In this document: one piece after another, positions 1 through 10,964 of the stretch
Layout: every line of letters starts with the position of its first letter
Numbering within the stretch: position 1 is the stretch's first letter
Origin: Trichoplusia ni
Taxonomy: Eukaryota; Arthropoda; Insecta; Lepidoptera; Noctuidae
Direction: 5' to 3'
DNA: 64,000 nucleotides
Assembly: GCF_003590095.1 (NCBI RefSeq)
Contig: NC_039491.1
Location: 10,292,001-10,356,000, forward strand
Program-made: the position numbers and the translations under genes
The notes under the pieces: generated by a model
The model's input: the letters and a program-made list of their open reading frames with translations, nothing else
Database searches by the model: none
What the model was told of the DNA's origin: nothing

Positions 1-407
1 ATATGAGTAGGTGTACGATTAACTAAAACCATTTTGTTATGCCGACCACACAGGGCGCTTATCACAAATCAACCATCGACAAATGCAACAATTTTTCTAT
101 TTCGGTAACGACAGAGCATGTTTCAAAAATAAATTATGGCGTCAAAATTATTCAAAATTGATTTTGCAATCGATAAGAAAAGTTCGCCTTAACAAAAAAG
201 CAATTTTGGATGCTCATCGCGAAATTCTTATTCAAAATTCGTCTGCCGCCTCTACGTGCATCACATCCTAAACTGTCGCCTGCAGTATTTTACGTTAGTT
301 TATTGCCTTAGGTTTAATACATATCACTAGACAGTAAATACTTACTCGTCCGACCATCTACATAAATCTTGTTGTTGGCAATGCAGTCTATAATTCAGTA
401 ATAAAGA
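1..407. other. No supported gene at left edge
   Basis: AT-rich sequence. A 62-codon open frame begins at position 83, but it shows no recognisable domain, no splice context and no convincing codon pattern, so I do not call it. The stretch could hold the promoter or 5' UTR of the candidate gene that starts at 408. Confidence 0.4.
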
Positions 408-744
408 ATGCAACTGCCAGTGCCTTTGTTACAAGTCACATCGATTACAGAAAATGCTTTAAAAGATGGGAATTCCAGAGTACAAGTAAGTAGAGAGTGT
501 TTTCAGACTTTATCTTTTGCTTTTATTAAACCGCAGCTTTTGATTACCTGTAGTTACGAGTAAGTTCTGTACCTGGATACCTTTTTTTTAACAGATATCA
601 TTAAATGACGGAATCGAAACCGAAGCGTTATTGAGTCTTAGACTTCTGCTTACTAAAACACACCCATGTTTTGAGGACTTCCTAAGAGATTATAAGTTAC
701 ACCTAGAAAGAATAAGGTCATCAGATCCACTAGTCCCTGTATGA
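408..744 (+). CDS. Candidate two-exon small gene, function unknown
   Basis: Exon 1 (408-485, 26 codons) ends at a good donor, CAA|GTAAGT. Exon 2 (595-744) follows a pyrimidine-rich acceptor (TTTTTTTTAACAG). Both junctions are phase 0, and the joined frame gives about 75 residues ending in TGA at 742-744. The exon 2 peptide reads like a helical protein segment (ISLNDGIETEALLSLRLLL, then a charged stretch). An upstream stop in frame with the ATG supports that start unless there are further 5' exons. A second possible donor (CCT|GTATGA at 738) could link it to downstream sequence. I do not recognise the family. It could be a real short gene, a fragment of a larger one, or chance. Confidence 0.33.
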
Positions 745-986
745 CTGCTCTTTGTAAAATATGTCCTGGTAAAGCTTTTGGTGTATGAATATCAGACACT
801 GCAGTAGCTCTATATTCTTCGATATAATATTTTGTTACTGCTACCATAATATTGACTACTTTTAGTAGTACGATTTTGGTGTCGAGTTTTGTCGTCTTTA
901 GGTGTTTACTTATCTTAAATTCGTCCTTTTGGGAGAGATTACAACTCAGCGAATCGCTCTTGGATAAATAAGGTTATTTAAACATT

Positions 987-1172
987 ATGGCTGTGTTACC
1001 ACAAGAGATATGTGAAGGAATTGTGCCTTGCGATGTTGTCCAGCTATGTGAAAATGTGAGGAAGTTCCCACCAAAGCTGTGCGAGGAACACGTTGTACAT
1101 ACGAGGATAGAGGAACTGAAAATGCGATGCGTTATGACAAACATCGTCTTTGTACTGGCTCGTACAATATGA
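987..1172 (+). CDS. Small ORF of 61 codons with poly(A) signals downstream
   Basis: A single open frame starts in a good Kozak context (A at -3, G at +4) and encodes 61 residues with five cysteines (two of them in PPKLCEEH and KMRC). It is followed within about 60 bp by overlapping AATAAA signals at 1229-1234, 1238-1243 and 1242-1247. It may be a short gene, the last exon of the candidate gene at 408-744, or a chance ORF. No known domain is recognised. The antisense frame over the same stretch is also open, which weakens the case. Confidence 0.25.
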   Translation: MAVLPQEICEGIVPCDVVQLCENVRKFPPKLCEEHVVHTRIEELKMRCVMTNIVFVLARTI

Positions 1173-1249
1173 CGCAAACCTCAAACACCTACGAAACATC
1201 CATCGCAAGAATTTGACAGAGGGATGTAAATAAATATAATAAATAAATA

Positions 1250-2359
1250 AATCATTTATTCTCTCTTCACAATAGGCCTTAAAGTAACTTAACACTGTAA
1301 GATAGAAACAACTTGAGTTCCACCTATGTGAGAGACTGGTGCCTAATGTAGGTTTTATAGATTAAAACCTGTGTTATAGGTCACCAGTGCCCCACCCTCG
1401 GTTAGAAACTAAACAAATTATAAACAAACCGTGAGAAGAGAAATAAAGAAAGAAAATAATTAAAGTACTAGAGTTTACAACAGAACATTAAATTGAAGTT
1501 TTTTTTTTATTTTTTTATTCCAGTTAATGTGTTATGAGGTGTATGAGTGGTGATAGTAAAAGTTAGGGAGTAAATGTGATAGTGTAAGTGTGAGTATATT
1601 TATGATGGTTGCGAGAGACATATAGTATGATAGCACGAAAGTCTAAGAGAGAATGGATAAGAGTTTCTCGGTTTGGTCGTAATCACACGTTTTTAAATAA
1701 GCCTGAACAATCATACTACACTTATATTTAGTTTCTGGGTAAAAATTGAGAATGTTATTCAATTTGTTATATAGGTAGACACCAAGGAAATCGGAATTTT
1801 TTTGTGAGAAGCTTGTTTTGACTCGCAAATTAGGACAGACTTTGCCTCTACGTTGTTTGAGAAGATTTGGATCAAAGTACAGTTCACTGTGTTTTTTTAT
1901 TATAATACGTAGAACGTAGATGTATGCAAGAAACGTGTTGCTTGTTTTGCATGAGAAAAAAAACTAACTTCTCTGAGCCGTTTCCACCTGTGCAGTGCGC
2001 TGTGCTGACCGAGACCAGGTAAATGAAGCGATTCCATCAAATCCTTTTTAAACGGGTGACCGGGTCTTATCTATATTAATAATCGTTCAGGGCTACGGTA
2101 GACTCGATCAAAACCTTATATGAATAACAAAACATAAAAAAACAACATATATCCGCAAAATTCGGATTATGGAGAATTCCGTTAAATTCCGATGGCACTG
2201 ACAAACAAACCGCTGCTCTCGCCATCTTTACCGTTGACATTTCGCGAAAATATTGTTGACTAACTAAATGTCATTTAGTTTCGCATAGTGATTTATTTGT
2301 CTTAGGGCTGATTTTTCAACCGCCAGATGTGAAATATGTGCAAGAGGGTTTTTGGTTAA
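1250..2359. other. AT-rich non-coding stretch
   Basis: No gene, RNA or intact repeat is recognised here. There are homopolymer T runs near 1500-1517, and the short open frames lack coding character. Confidence 0.5.
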
Positions 2360-2400
2360 AAAAATGTAGCCTTGACCCCCTAGGTCAAGGCTACATTTTT
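2360..2400. repeat. Perfect 18-bp inverted repeat with 5-nt loop
   Basis: The left arm (2360-2377, AAAAATGTAGCCTTGACC) is perfectly complementary to the right arm (2383-2400) around the loop CCCTA. It lies next to a degenerate copy of the GGACGAAGTCG-type lepidopteran repeat core (about 2405-2455) and about 100 bp from a tRNA-like sequence. It may be the palindromic part of a composite SINE. Confidence 0.85.
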
Positions 2401-2501
2401 CTCGTCGTTCCCATGAAAACGGGGACCACCGAAGTCCACGCGGGCGGAGTCGTGTCATATTTCATACTGAAAAACTTCAAAATGTAAGGCTGTCCAAATT
2501 A

Positions 2502-2590
2502 GGCTCGTGAAGGATTTGAACCTCCGACCTCCGATGCTCAGGTGTTTAAACCTGGAAATCGGCGCTCTCGCCCTCTGAGCTAACGAGACC
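2502..2590 (-). pseudogene. tRNA-like sequence with intron-like hairpin insert
   Basis: Read on the minus strand it folds as a near-complete cloverleaf. The acceptor arm has one extra T (GGTCTCGT against ACGAGCC). There is a D stem GCTC/GAGC, an anticodon stem CCGAT/ATCGG, and a T arm GGAGG-TTCAAAT-CCTTC. The anticodon loop is 22 nt rather than 7, and the extra sequence contains the small hairpin CAGGT/ACCTG, as a tRNA intron would. The loop start TTCCAG would put CCA in the anticodon position, but the body is not a normal Trp tRNA. It is more likely a tRNA pseudogene or SINE head than a working tRNA. Confidence 0.5.
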
Positions 2591-2869
2591 TGTGAGAGGA
2601 CTTTTCAATTTATCGACCATTACCCTCCAATGTCGTCACTAACATTTCAAAATCAACCTTACCGCTTAAAGAATAAAGCTGCTATTCATATCTAAGTATC
2701 GTCTGACTGTGTACCATGAGATTTTATACAGCAACACGCTACGGGATACAGGGTAGTAGCCGTAGTAAGTAGGTAATTAAAAAACAGTAACAATTAACAA
2801 TAATTATTAAAATTTGAAAAAATTGTGACCGTGTGCTACGCTTTATGCCCGCTCTATACTTACTTCACG

Positions 2870-3085
2870 GAGCGCGCGCCATGGCCGAATGGTGCGAACG
2901 CTAAGTGTGTAGCAGTTTCGCATATTCTTTGCGATATCGCGCTTTGTTCCCCAAATTTTGTCAGTTTATTGTTCCGCGTCAAAGGAATTTCGAAGCGGGA
3001 ACGCGACGCGAACCTGCGTGATAAGCGGGCTAAATGTAGAGCGGCCTTTAGAGTTTGTTGGGCGGAGGGCCGGCAATGAGGGGTG
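2870..3085. other. GC- and CpG-rich island in AT-rich surroundings
   Basis: About 215 bp with many CG dinucleotides (GAGCGCGCGCC, GGGAACGCGACGCG, GGCGGAGGGCCGG), ending in a G-rich run (GGGGTGGGGTGGGG). Both strands are open over 84-88 codons, which follows from the base composition. I recognise no protein. It could be a promoter or CpG island, or a fragment of a transposable element. Confidence 0.5.
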
Positions 3086-3314
3086 GGGTGGGGACTATTT
3101 GTTTGTTTTTTTCTCCTGACGTTCAACAGTGCTACGCTTATATTAGCCTTTTATACGAAAAACGAATTTTAATTTGATTCTGATTGAGTGAATAGAAATT
3201 TTATGTTCATTGAAACATGTTTTTTGAATCTCCATACCTTGAATTTTCATAGTTTTTCTATAAGTAGATAATATGTCAACACAATGATTTAATCGATTTG
3301 ATTGATCAATGTAT

Positions 3315-3481
3315 GGATGTTGTTCCACTTTCACGCAAAAACTACTGAAAAAAATTAGACGAAACTTGGTACACACATCTTTATAACTCAATAACTCACA
3401 GGAAAGTTTTTATTCCGAATTTATGTACCCCTGTAAAAAAATTCTATTTGTATCGGGCGAAGCCGCGGGTAACTGCTAGTG
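3315..3481 (+). repeat. Degenerate RTE/SINE-type repeat end
   Basis: The stretch ends in GGGCGAAGCCGCGGGTAACTGCTAGT, the diverged form of a core also seen at 32,930, 33,330, 33,860 and 37,910. The sequence before it contains the usual 'acgaaacttggtacac' type of text that precedes this core. It is an old, 5'-incomplete copy. Confidence 0.55.
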
Positions 3482-5999
3482 AAGTTATATTATCCCGTGA
3501 ACTAAATTAATATTTCCATAAATAACAGTTAAAAATGGCAAATCGTTTCGCTTTTCATCTTAAGCAAATCAGATCAGCGATAGCTCTTGTAAAAATGTCA
3601 CTATATCAGACGTGCTTATGTGAAATGAATCTATAGTTAGGTACAGTACAGTAGGTTAAAAAAGGTCGACAAAGATCTGACGTCCAGAATAACTTAGCTC
3701 TAAGTCCGTGAATAGTTGTAGGCCTTGAGGTGACAATAAAACTACAAAGTCACATTGACATTTGCATGGCTTTGAACTGCAAGTACATGTAGTATCTAGG
3801 TAGCGGACTAGACTTATAAGAGGCGCCAGTAGTGAGTGTCTATCAAAACGTAGAGCCTGATAAGGCTTGATTGTCGGCGCCTATAACGTAGCCTGTTAGA
3901 GCTATGCCCAAAAAGAGGATAGTGAGGGAAATGACACAGTTAATCCTTATATAATGCAATACAATATAAGTCTGCTTTGTAAAGCTTTTGCATAGGCAGC
4001 ACAGCAATTCGTTTAAACATAAAAAATTACAGACAATGTTGATGTTAGGTCTTTTCAAATTAAAAAAACAAGATCTACTAGCACACTAGCACTAGGGTAT
4101 TTAATCCTTTTGCCCCGGAAGGTTTCTCAAATATTCAAGATGCGTTACACAAGACGCTCATAGTAGAGTTCTGCTAATCCTAGTTTTATTGCGGGCACTT
4201 TTTTTTCAGTGTCATGCATAATATTTTTCTTTTGGTCTGGTAGAGTCTAAATTCAAACTCTATCTATAGATCTTTATCAAGGATGTTTGGCATCCAAAGA
4301 TTGCATTCAGTGTCTACCTAGGTGTGGTCTCGCCGTCTAGGTGACATAATCATGTACTTGAAGTTTAAAATTCTGTATCCACCATCCTGATTGCGTTAGT
4401 CATATTTATTATCCTATTGTCAAAAATAACGAAAAATCCCATTGTCAGGTCATCTATCACAGACAAGTTTTTTCTTAACTCCGCCCCTTGATAAAGATCT
4501 CCGCGGCAAGCGCCATGTACGCCTCATTTACACCGAACATGATATATTAGCATGCAACACGCGTCTTGAAATGCTATTAACAATTAAGTTTAGCATGATC
4601 ATAATTTATAGACAGCAAAGCTCCGCCTGTCCGGTGTGATGGACGCCGATTCTATTCGACGTTACTTGAATTTTTATTTGATTTTTTGTTGGTTTAAGGC
4701 ATAAGATATTTGTTCTTTGCAGGAAGTTAGGTAGGGTTATGAGTATTTGAGTAAGTATATCTACATGTAAAATCAGTAATATAACCTATATAAGAACCTA
4801 GTTTACTACTTGTCTTTCGTATTAATGTTTGTGTGGTCTATCTTCAATTTAATTCGCAAGATGCATCAATTATCCTAATTTAATGTAGGTATTATTCGTG
4901 GCTATGTAATTCAAAAAGCAATCAGCCAAGGTTTTAGAGGCTGAGAAAAAGAAATTAAACAAATATTATTATCAGGTAAAAGTTAAGTTTTACTACACAA
5001 TGTAAAAATTACGTTCTAATAATTACATTACGAATTTATCTTGCAATAGCTCCAGTGGCTCCTGACTTGCACCACACACAAACTTAATATATTAACATCA
5101 TTGTATGAAAATCACTACGCGTCTTGTTTAAAACACGTCTGAATGTTATTAAATGTACTCTCTGAGCATCGTTAAGGGGAGTATTAAACAAATAGGACAT
5201 AAATCTCTTACCAGGTAACCGAACAAGGTAAGATTGATGCTGGTAGCTTTGAAGAGCAAATGCTTCGTGAATAATACAGTGGTCTAATACAGACCGTAAT
5301 GGGATACCAAGGGATATTTGATAAGAATTGGCTAAGCAATAACTGCACAAATTGCTTGATCACAGGTTGACACGGTGACATGGTCGTTCCGTGAATGGGT
5401 ATTCTATGATGACGAGTTCTCTCTCGTTACATATTAAAGAAATAAAGATAAGTAAATTAAAACGAACAAAATTAAATGGTCGTGGTCATAACAAAAAGCT
5501 TTTTCGTGGGTAGGAATCATAACAATTTCCGTCAGTCAGGACCACGAACCACTGAACCAACAAGCCAGTCGGATTTAACAACCAAGCGTCATAAGTGTCA
5601 GCTGTGATAAAAATTCGGTACGAAATACCTCATTAACCTTTTCCCCATATGGGAAACCTCGCATTTTTAACTTACCTCACCCGGTGGGACTCATGAGGTA
5701 TATGGGAGATAAGAAGTCTTTTCCCCTGACCGTTCCATCTTTACCACTCCTCTTTTACAAACGTTTTGGCCTCTACAGTACCTATTAATCATAAATGGGA
5801 AAAGGAATTAAACTGCAGAGCTACGTAATGTAAATGTAAATTGTGACGTCACAGTATACGAAGCTGTGACGTTTCTCTTTCCATGGAATGCATTTACCTC
5901 CATATTAGGTCATTATAACGAGGATAAATGTTACTTACCTAGTAACATAGCTATTGATGTTAGGAAAAAGCTCGTAAAACTTTTCCTTAACGACAATTA
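3482..5999. other. Non-coding stretch without recognised features
   Basis: AT-rich sequence with only short chance ORFs (up to 88 codons). No RNA gene or intact repeat is recognised. Confidence 0.45.
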
Positions 6000-6176
6000 T
6001 TTTGATAGTAATTATCGTGAGAATGATTCATTATTAAATGATGCAAAGGATTACTCTCGCGTTCCACTCGCGTAACTACCGCGGTATCCCCTGATTAAGG
6101 ACTCCGGTTTTGTCCGAAACTAGTCAGGCAAACCCGATAAATACGCGTCAGTAAAATATTGCATCTTTTGATAAAT
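6000..6176 (-). repeat. Palindromic SINE-like repeat, copy 1
   Basis: The ends are imperfect inverted repeats: TTATTAAATGATGCAA near 6031 and its diverged complement near 6158-6176, with CCCGATAAATACGCGT inside. The middle shares ACTCCGG...GTCCGAAACTAGTC with copies at 6513 and 40,840. TTTTGATA occurs on both sides (6000-6007 and 6166-6173) and may be a short target duplication. Confidence 0.65.
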
Positions 6177-6367
6177 ATCATTTAATTGTGTGATTTTTAT
6201 CCATTCATGACAAATGAGTTGTTAAGAGGAAATAATTCGGAAAAGTTTATTAAACAATTTCCTTTCCCCACGATTATTCGGAAAGCGTTGGACGAAATTC
6301 AGTTAGGTTATTTTAAGTCAGTTCTCTATTAGAATACTCAGCACCAATCAATAATTTTTAGGATGCC

Positions 6368-6480
6368 GTAATCAACAGGGGAGGAATTGGAGTATGAGAG
6401 ATGAAGATCGAGTGCAGTGGCGTGTCATGGGATCAGCCCATGTCCAGCATTGGACTAAGACGGATTGACGATGATGATGG
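6368..6480 (+). repeat. LINE 3' end (ORF C-terminus plus GAT tail), copy 1
   Basis: A readable frame near 6378-6468 shows GRNWSMRDEDRVQW then HVQHWTKTD and a TGA stop. It matches the pattern of the fragment at 7299 (GRSWMRAAEDRYRW...YVQQWT). The stop is followed at once by GATGATGATGG. This is a severely 5'-truncated non-LTR retrotransposon whose tail is a GAT microsatellite. The clade is probably RTE-like but unresolved. Confidence 0.65.
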
Positions 6481-6512
6481 CTGTTTTATGTAATAATCGA
6501 TAAATAGGTCAA

Positions 6513-6662
6513 ATTTTATAGTAACTAACGTGAGAATGATTCATTAATAAATGGTGCAACGGCTTACTTACGCGTATTTATCGGGATTAAAGACTCCGGG
6601 TGGGTCCGAAACTAGTCGGGCAATCCCAATAAATGCGCGTGAGTAAACCGATGCATCATTTA
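6513..6662 (-). repeat. Palindromic SINE-like repeat, copy 2, with 13-bp target duplication
   Basis: The inverted-repeat arms start near 6543 (TTAATAAATGGTGCAACGG) and end near 6662. The core GTCCGAAACTAGTCGGGC is shared with the other copies. It is flanked by perfect 13-bp direct repeats ATAAATAGGTCAA at 6500-6512 and 6663-6675. A duplication of this length is typical of target-primed retroposition rather than of small DNA transposons. Confidence 0.75.
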
Positions 6663-6947
6663 ATAAATAGGTCAATGTTTTTAAAATAAGTTATATGTGG
6701 CCATATTCGTGATGTTATGTTTTTTAATAGTTTGTTTTTATAAAGCATTAGTACAATAGTGTTTTGGTTAAGCAATACCCAAAATAGATTGTTTGCATTA
6801 AGTTTGGTCAAAACAAAATCGAGCTAATTAAATATAGTTACTAATTATAAAACATTTTTTGTTAAGACGGTACCGATAACGAACGTTAAGGTTTAATAGT
6901 TATGGATAGGAGCCAAATTGCATTGTCATTCTTCTTTTTGTGATGCG

Positions 6948-6990
6948 GAACAACCTGGTGTCAGAGTTTTTTACTCTGACCAGGTTGTTC
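6948..6990. repeat. Near-perfect hairpin
   Basis: The arms 6948-6967 (GAACAACCTGGTGTCAGAGT) and 6973-6990 (ACTCTGACCAGGTTGTTC) pair fully except for a 2-nt bulge (TG), around a short T-rich loop. It is not assigned to a family. Confidence 0.75.
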
Positions 6991-7298
6991 TGGAACCATG
7001 CTGTAACATAAATGAGTAGTCACCAGATTACAGTGCGCCGTCCTTAACCTGGCTCCACATTTTACATTTATTATTGTCACATGGTTTTGTACATCCTGGT
7101 TCTGGAGTGTAAAACTGCCCCTATACTTCTGAAGTAACCTAGCATGCCCTCGAAGAAACCGTCTATCACAGGCTGTATCTCATGATCTCTTCACAGCTGA
7201 TGTACCTATTTCTGTTGTAGCTATAACATAAATTCTAAAAATAAAAATCGGGATGAGGCAACGTTGAGACCATTTTTTGTCGGAAATATATTTTTCTG

Positions 7299-7403
7299 GC
7301 AGGAGTTGGATGCGAGCAGCCGAAGATAGATATCGATGGGATGCAATTGGGGAGACCTATGTCCAGCAGTGGACGAATATGTCCTGATGATGATGATAAT
7401 TAT
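7299..7403 (+). repeat. LINE 3' end with GAT tail, copy 2
   Basis: The frame reads GRSWMRAAEDRYRWDAIG then ETYVQQWTNMS and stops at TGA. The stop codon is the first unit of a TGATGATGATGATAAT tail. It is the same family as the fragment at 6368-6480 but better preserved. In both copies only about the last 30 codons of the reverse-transcriptase ORF remain. Confidence 0.7.
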
Positions 7404-8878
7404 ATTTTTCTGTAGCCTATTTACCGGTCAAGGGTGACCGGTTTTGTAACAAACTGTCAACATTCCCGTGTTACCGTAAAAGTGTTCAATGATGACTAGG
7501 ACGTAACTCTTCAAATAGTAACAAGATGTTATGTTCTGTTTATAGGTTAGCAAAGAACAATGAAAATATTCCATTAGACAATGCTTACATACTTAACATG
7601 CATTCGTGGGAAGAATTGCAACAAAATACAAAAGCTGTATCACACATAAAGTTTACATTCTTCAAGGGATTGTTACAATCGCAAATCTCAATAATTCTAT
7701 TTATAATAAAGAATCATTTGATAAACAATAATGTTGATTTATCTATTGAATTTTACGATCATTCTTGTAAATTGTGATGTTTGCGTAACCACAACAGCTT
7801 GAGACAATGCTGTGCTAGAAAAAAACGTGTTTACCTGTTAACACGTGTAAACTACGTACATAATTAAAGAAGAAAAGAGTTTTAAAAAATGTCTTCTCTA
7901 AATGAAAGAGATGGAGATATAACAAGTATCACCGTCTCTCTCTTTCTCTTGCAGTTTAAAGTGACTTGAATTGTCAAAATGTTTTCAGCAATATATTACC
8001 TTCTTTTCATGTTAAAGAATGGTAATTAAAAGATTTTAAAATAACTTTATTAAAACCTTTGTTCAGACTAGGTAAATTTTAATTATTCAAGAGTTCAGAC
8101 TCTAGATAGTGAAACCATGTTACAGTAATTTTATTCATTAACTTTCAATAATCCAAATTGTTTTTTAAAAGTCAGTAGATAGCATGTTACCAAAATACAA
8201 ACTTTATTTTTCTTTCAAATTATTAAATTTATTTTGCTACGGCGTAGGCATTGGAGATTCGGAGCCCTAGGTCTACGAAGATTATAAAGGCGTCTACGAG
8301 CTATTTGTCGACTGTTTTTACAGACTCTATATGAATCGACACTTATTCCAAAGTTTGTACATTACATTACCAAATAGCACAACGAATGGTTTTTGTATTA
8401 GATATGCCAAACTGATAGTAAGTACGTAGTAAGTACCTGGCACATTGGACTATGTAAGCTTATATTATCTAATTACTTAAAATCTCGAATAGAACTAATG
8501 CATACTCCATAAAGATTGAAAATATACTTATAGCGTAATAAACATACTAAATTCATTGAGTTCACTTCTCCTTGCCACCGCAACTAACTGTCCATGACTA
8601 ACTGTATGATTTAATTAATTAAATAAATATTAAATAATATCGCTGTGTATAATTTACCTCTTGGCGACCGATTTTGTTTCAAACAAAAAGTACTGTATCC
8701 ATTGTTTAATGTGACGTAGAATAACGTATTAATGTAGGTTGTTGAAATTCTGTCTTGTGTTATCCTTGGTCAGTTTGTATGAGTCATGGGAGTCATGTCA
8801 TGCGATGGACTTTATGGTTTTTGGAGATTTCATCCTCCAAGGAGGTTAGTTTTCGTTTGGGATGATGATATAACTTAT
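7404..8878. other. Non-coding stretch without recognised features
   Basis: Very AT-rich. An 83-codon ORF at 7526-7777 has Asn/Lys/Ile-rich composition typical of chance frames in AT-rich DNA. Nothing else is recognised. Confidence 0.45.
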
Positions 8879-9120
8879 TTGGTCAGTTGGTCTAGTGGTT
8901 AGTGACCCTGACTGCTATACCGGAGGTCGTGGGTTCGATTCCCGCCCAGGACAAATGTTGTGTGATGTGCATGATCATTTGTTCTGGTGTCTGGGTGTAA
9001 TTTAGAAATATATAAGTAAGTTTATCAGTTGTCTGGTTACCATAACACAAGCTCTGCTTAGCTTGGGATCAGAAGACCGTGTGTGAGTTGTCCCAGGATG
9101 TATGTATGTATTTAAACATA
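8879..9120 (+). repeat. tRNA-derived SINE
   Basis: The tRNA-like head has an A box (TGGTCTAGTGGTTAGTGACC) and a B box (GGGTTCGATTCCCGCC, about 8930-8946), followed by GGACAAATG and a non-tRNA body. It ends in a GTATGTATGTATTT tail near 9110. The intact Pol III promoter boxes indicate a fairly young copy. Confidence 0.75.
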
Positions 9121-9548
9121 TACGACCTATTTGTTCTAGGTATACTTGTAATGGATAGACACTAGAGTCAGTAGTTTAGGTTTGTATACTTAAAACGATA
9201 CAGCAATTTTATTCGAAAATAACATATTAAATGCTTACACGAATTCTAGATATTCTTATAAAAAATGTCTCTTTTCAATACACTGTACTACATAGTTGTT
9301 TTAATCGCGAGACATTATGATAACATTTCTAATCAAATATCGTATGGTGATTTAAGATTTCATATTAGCATGATAGCTAGTAAACAATTGGAGTTTTAGC
9401 CGTATAGAAAATCTTCGACGGCAAGAGATTTATAAATATTGACAAGATTTAATTTTATAATTCTAAAAAATAAGAATATTATTATAATATGAGTATTATT
9501 AGAAGTTAATAAGTCTGACAACCAGTATTACTGCAGTAACGTCTTGTT

Positions 9549-9670
9549 CAGGTAACTGGGTTGAGGAGGTCAGAGATTCAGTCGCTCCTTGTAAAACACT
9601 GGTACTCAGTTGCATCGGGTTAGACTAGAAGCCGATCCCAGCAGTAGGGAAAAGGCTAGGCTGATGATGA
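9549..9670 (+). repeat. LINE/SINE 3' end with GATGATGA tail
   Basis: The stretch begins GTAACTGGGTTGAGGAGGTC and ends GGGAAAAGGCTAGGCTGATGATGA. I recognise this from memory as a very abundant lepidopteran dispersed repeat end, with GGTACTCAGTTGCATC and GACTAGAAGCCGATCCC in the middle. No coding capacity remains. Confidence 0.65.
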
Positions 9671-10964
9671 ATTATAAATTTATCAGACATTCAATCCTGT
9701 ACAATTTCCTACGGGAAGCCATGCTTTGTTCCAAGCGGGAGTAATGTTAAAAGTTATACCATAAGCATATTTCTTGCCCCGACCTACTTGGATGCCAATA
9801 TATAAAAACAACAGATTAAAAATGTGTTCACATGAATAAATAAATTTTATCCATTAAAGTATAAATTGCATAAATTTTGTTCTTTTTTTCAAATTGCATT
9901 TCGATTACTTTTACTTAACACGATTTCGATTACCAATTAACATTTATTTATAATTGAATAGGATCTATTACCATTTTTATTAACATGTTATATTTGACGG
10001 TTTAAAGCTATAAAAAAATATTTGGATGCAATTAGCCAATTAGCATTGCATTATGCTTTATGGACCCGCATTTAGTAGATCAGCAGTTATTCACTCAATG
10101 GGCTGTTATTAGCATAATATTGACACGAATGACTGTCTAAAAGGAGGTTTTTTAGATAATGTATGACGTCATTTCGAGTTAGGTGGTACGGGAAATTAGA
10201 CGTCACAATAGACAGCTTCGGTACAATTATTCTTAATCCTGATCATCATTTAATCAGCAGCCTTTGAACCTTTGACGCCTGGAAGCGTCCCAACTTACTA
10301 AACGAATACTAAACAAGCCATTCACGTTAATCTCTCACAGTTTGGACTACAAAACTATCATTACCAAAAATCATGGTATTATGAGTATTATCATATCGTG
10401 TACCTGCAACCAGCAGAGTAACGAATGGATCTTATTAAACCGATATATTCTAACCATTGAATGAATGGAACTCATGTAAAAAATGGAACTTATAGACCGA
10501 TCTGTCTAACTTTTTAGGAACTTAGAATCTTGTATGCAAGGTCAAGACTAGATGTCAACATTAATTAGCTAAAATGACAATCTAGAATACTTCGGAAAGA
10601 CTGGTTGAATATCTGGTAGACAGGAGAAAAACAGACTAGTATCCAGATTATAAGGTAATATTGGGATTAAGATTCTACATTGAAGTTTTAAAGTATTAAA
10701 GGCATGTATTATTATGGAATAAGCTAAAAGAGTGAGCATAATGTTATTCCTTCAAGATTTCGAAATTGATGCCATTTATGGTAATTAGAATGTTGGGTAA
10801 GTCTTTTTGAACGTGAAGATGATAGTGGAAATCTCACTCATAAGTATAGAATAAAATCAGAACTTACCATAGTACAAGTATAATCTAATGTTATTATGGT
10901 AATATAAGTTCTTAAAAGATTTTGAGCCCAAGAATCGCGAAGGTAGTGCTGTTACAATACAGGG
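9671..10964. other. Non-coding stretch without recognised features
   Basis: AT-rich, with no supported gene or repeat. Confidence 0.45.

Noticed and set aside
7526..7777. 83-codon ORF
   Set aside because: Asn/Ile/Lys-rich with no signature; typical chance ORF in AT-rich DNA.
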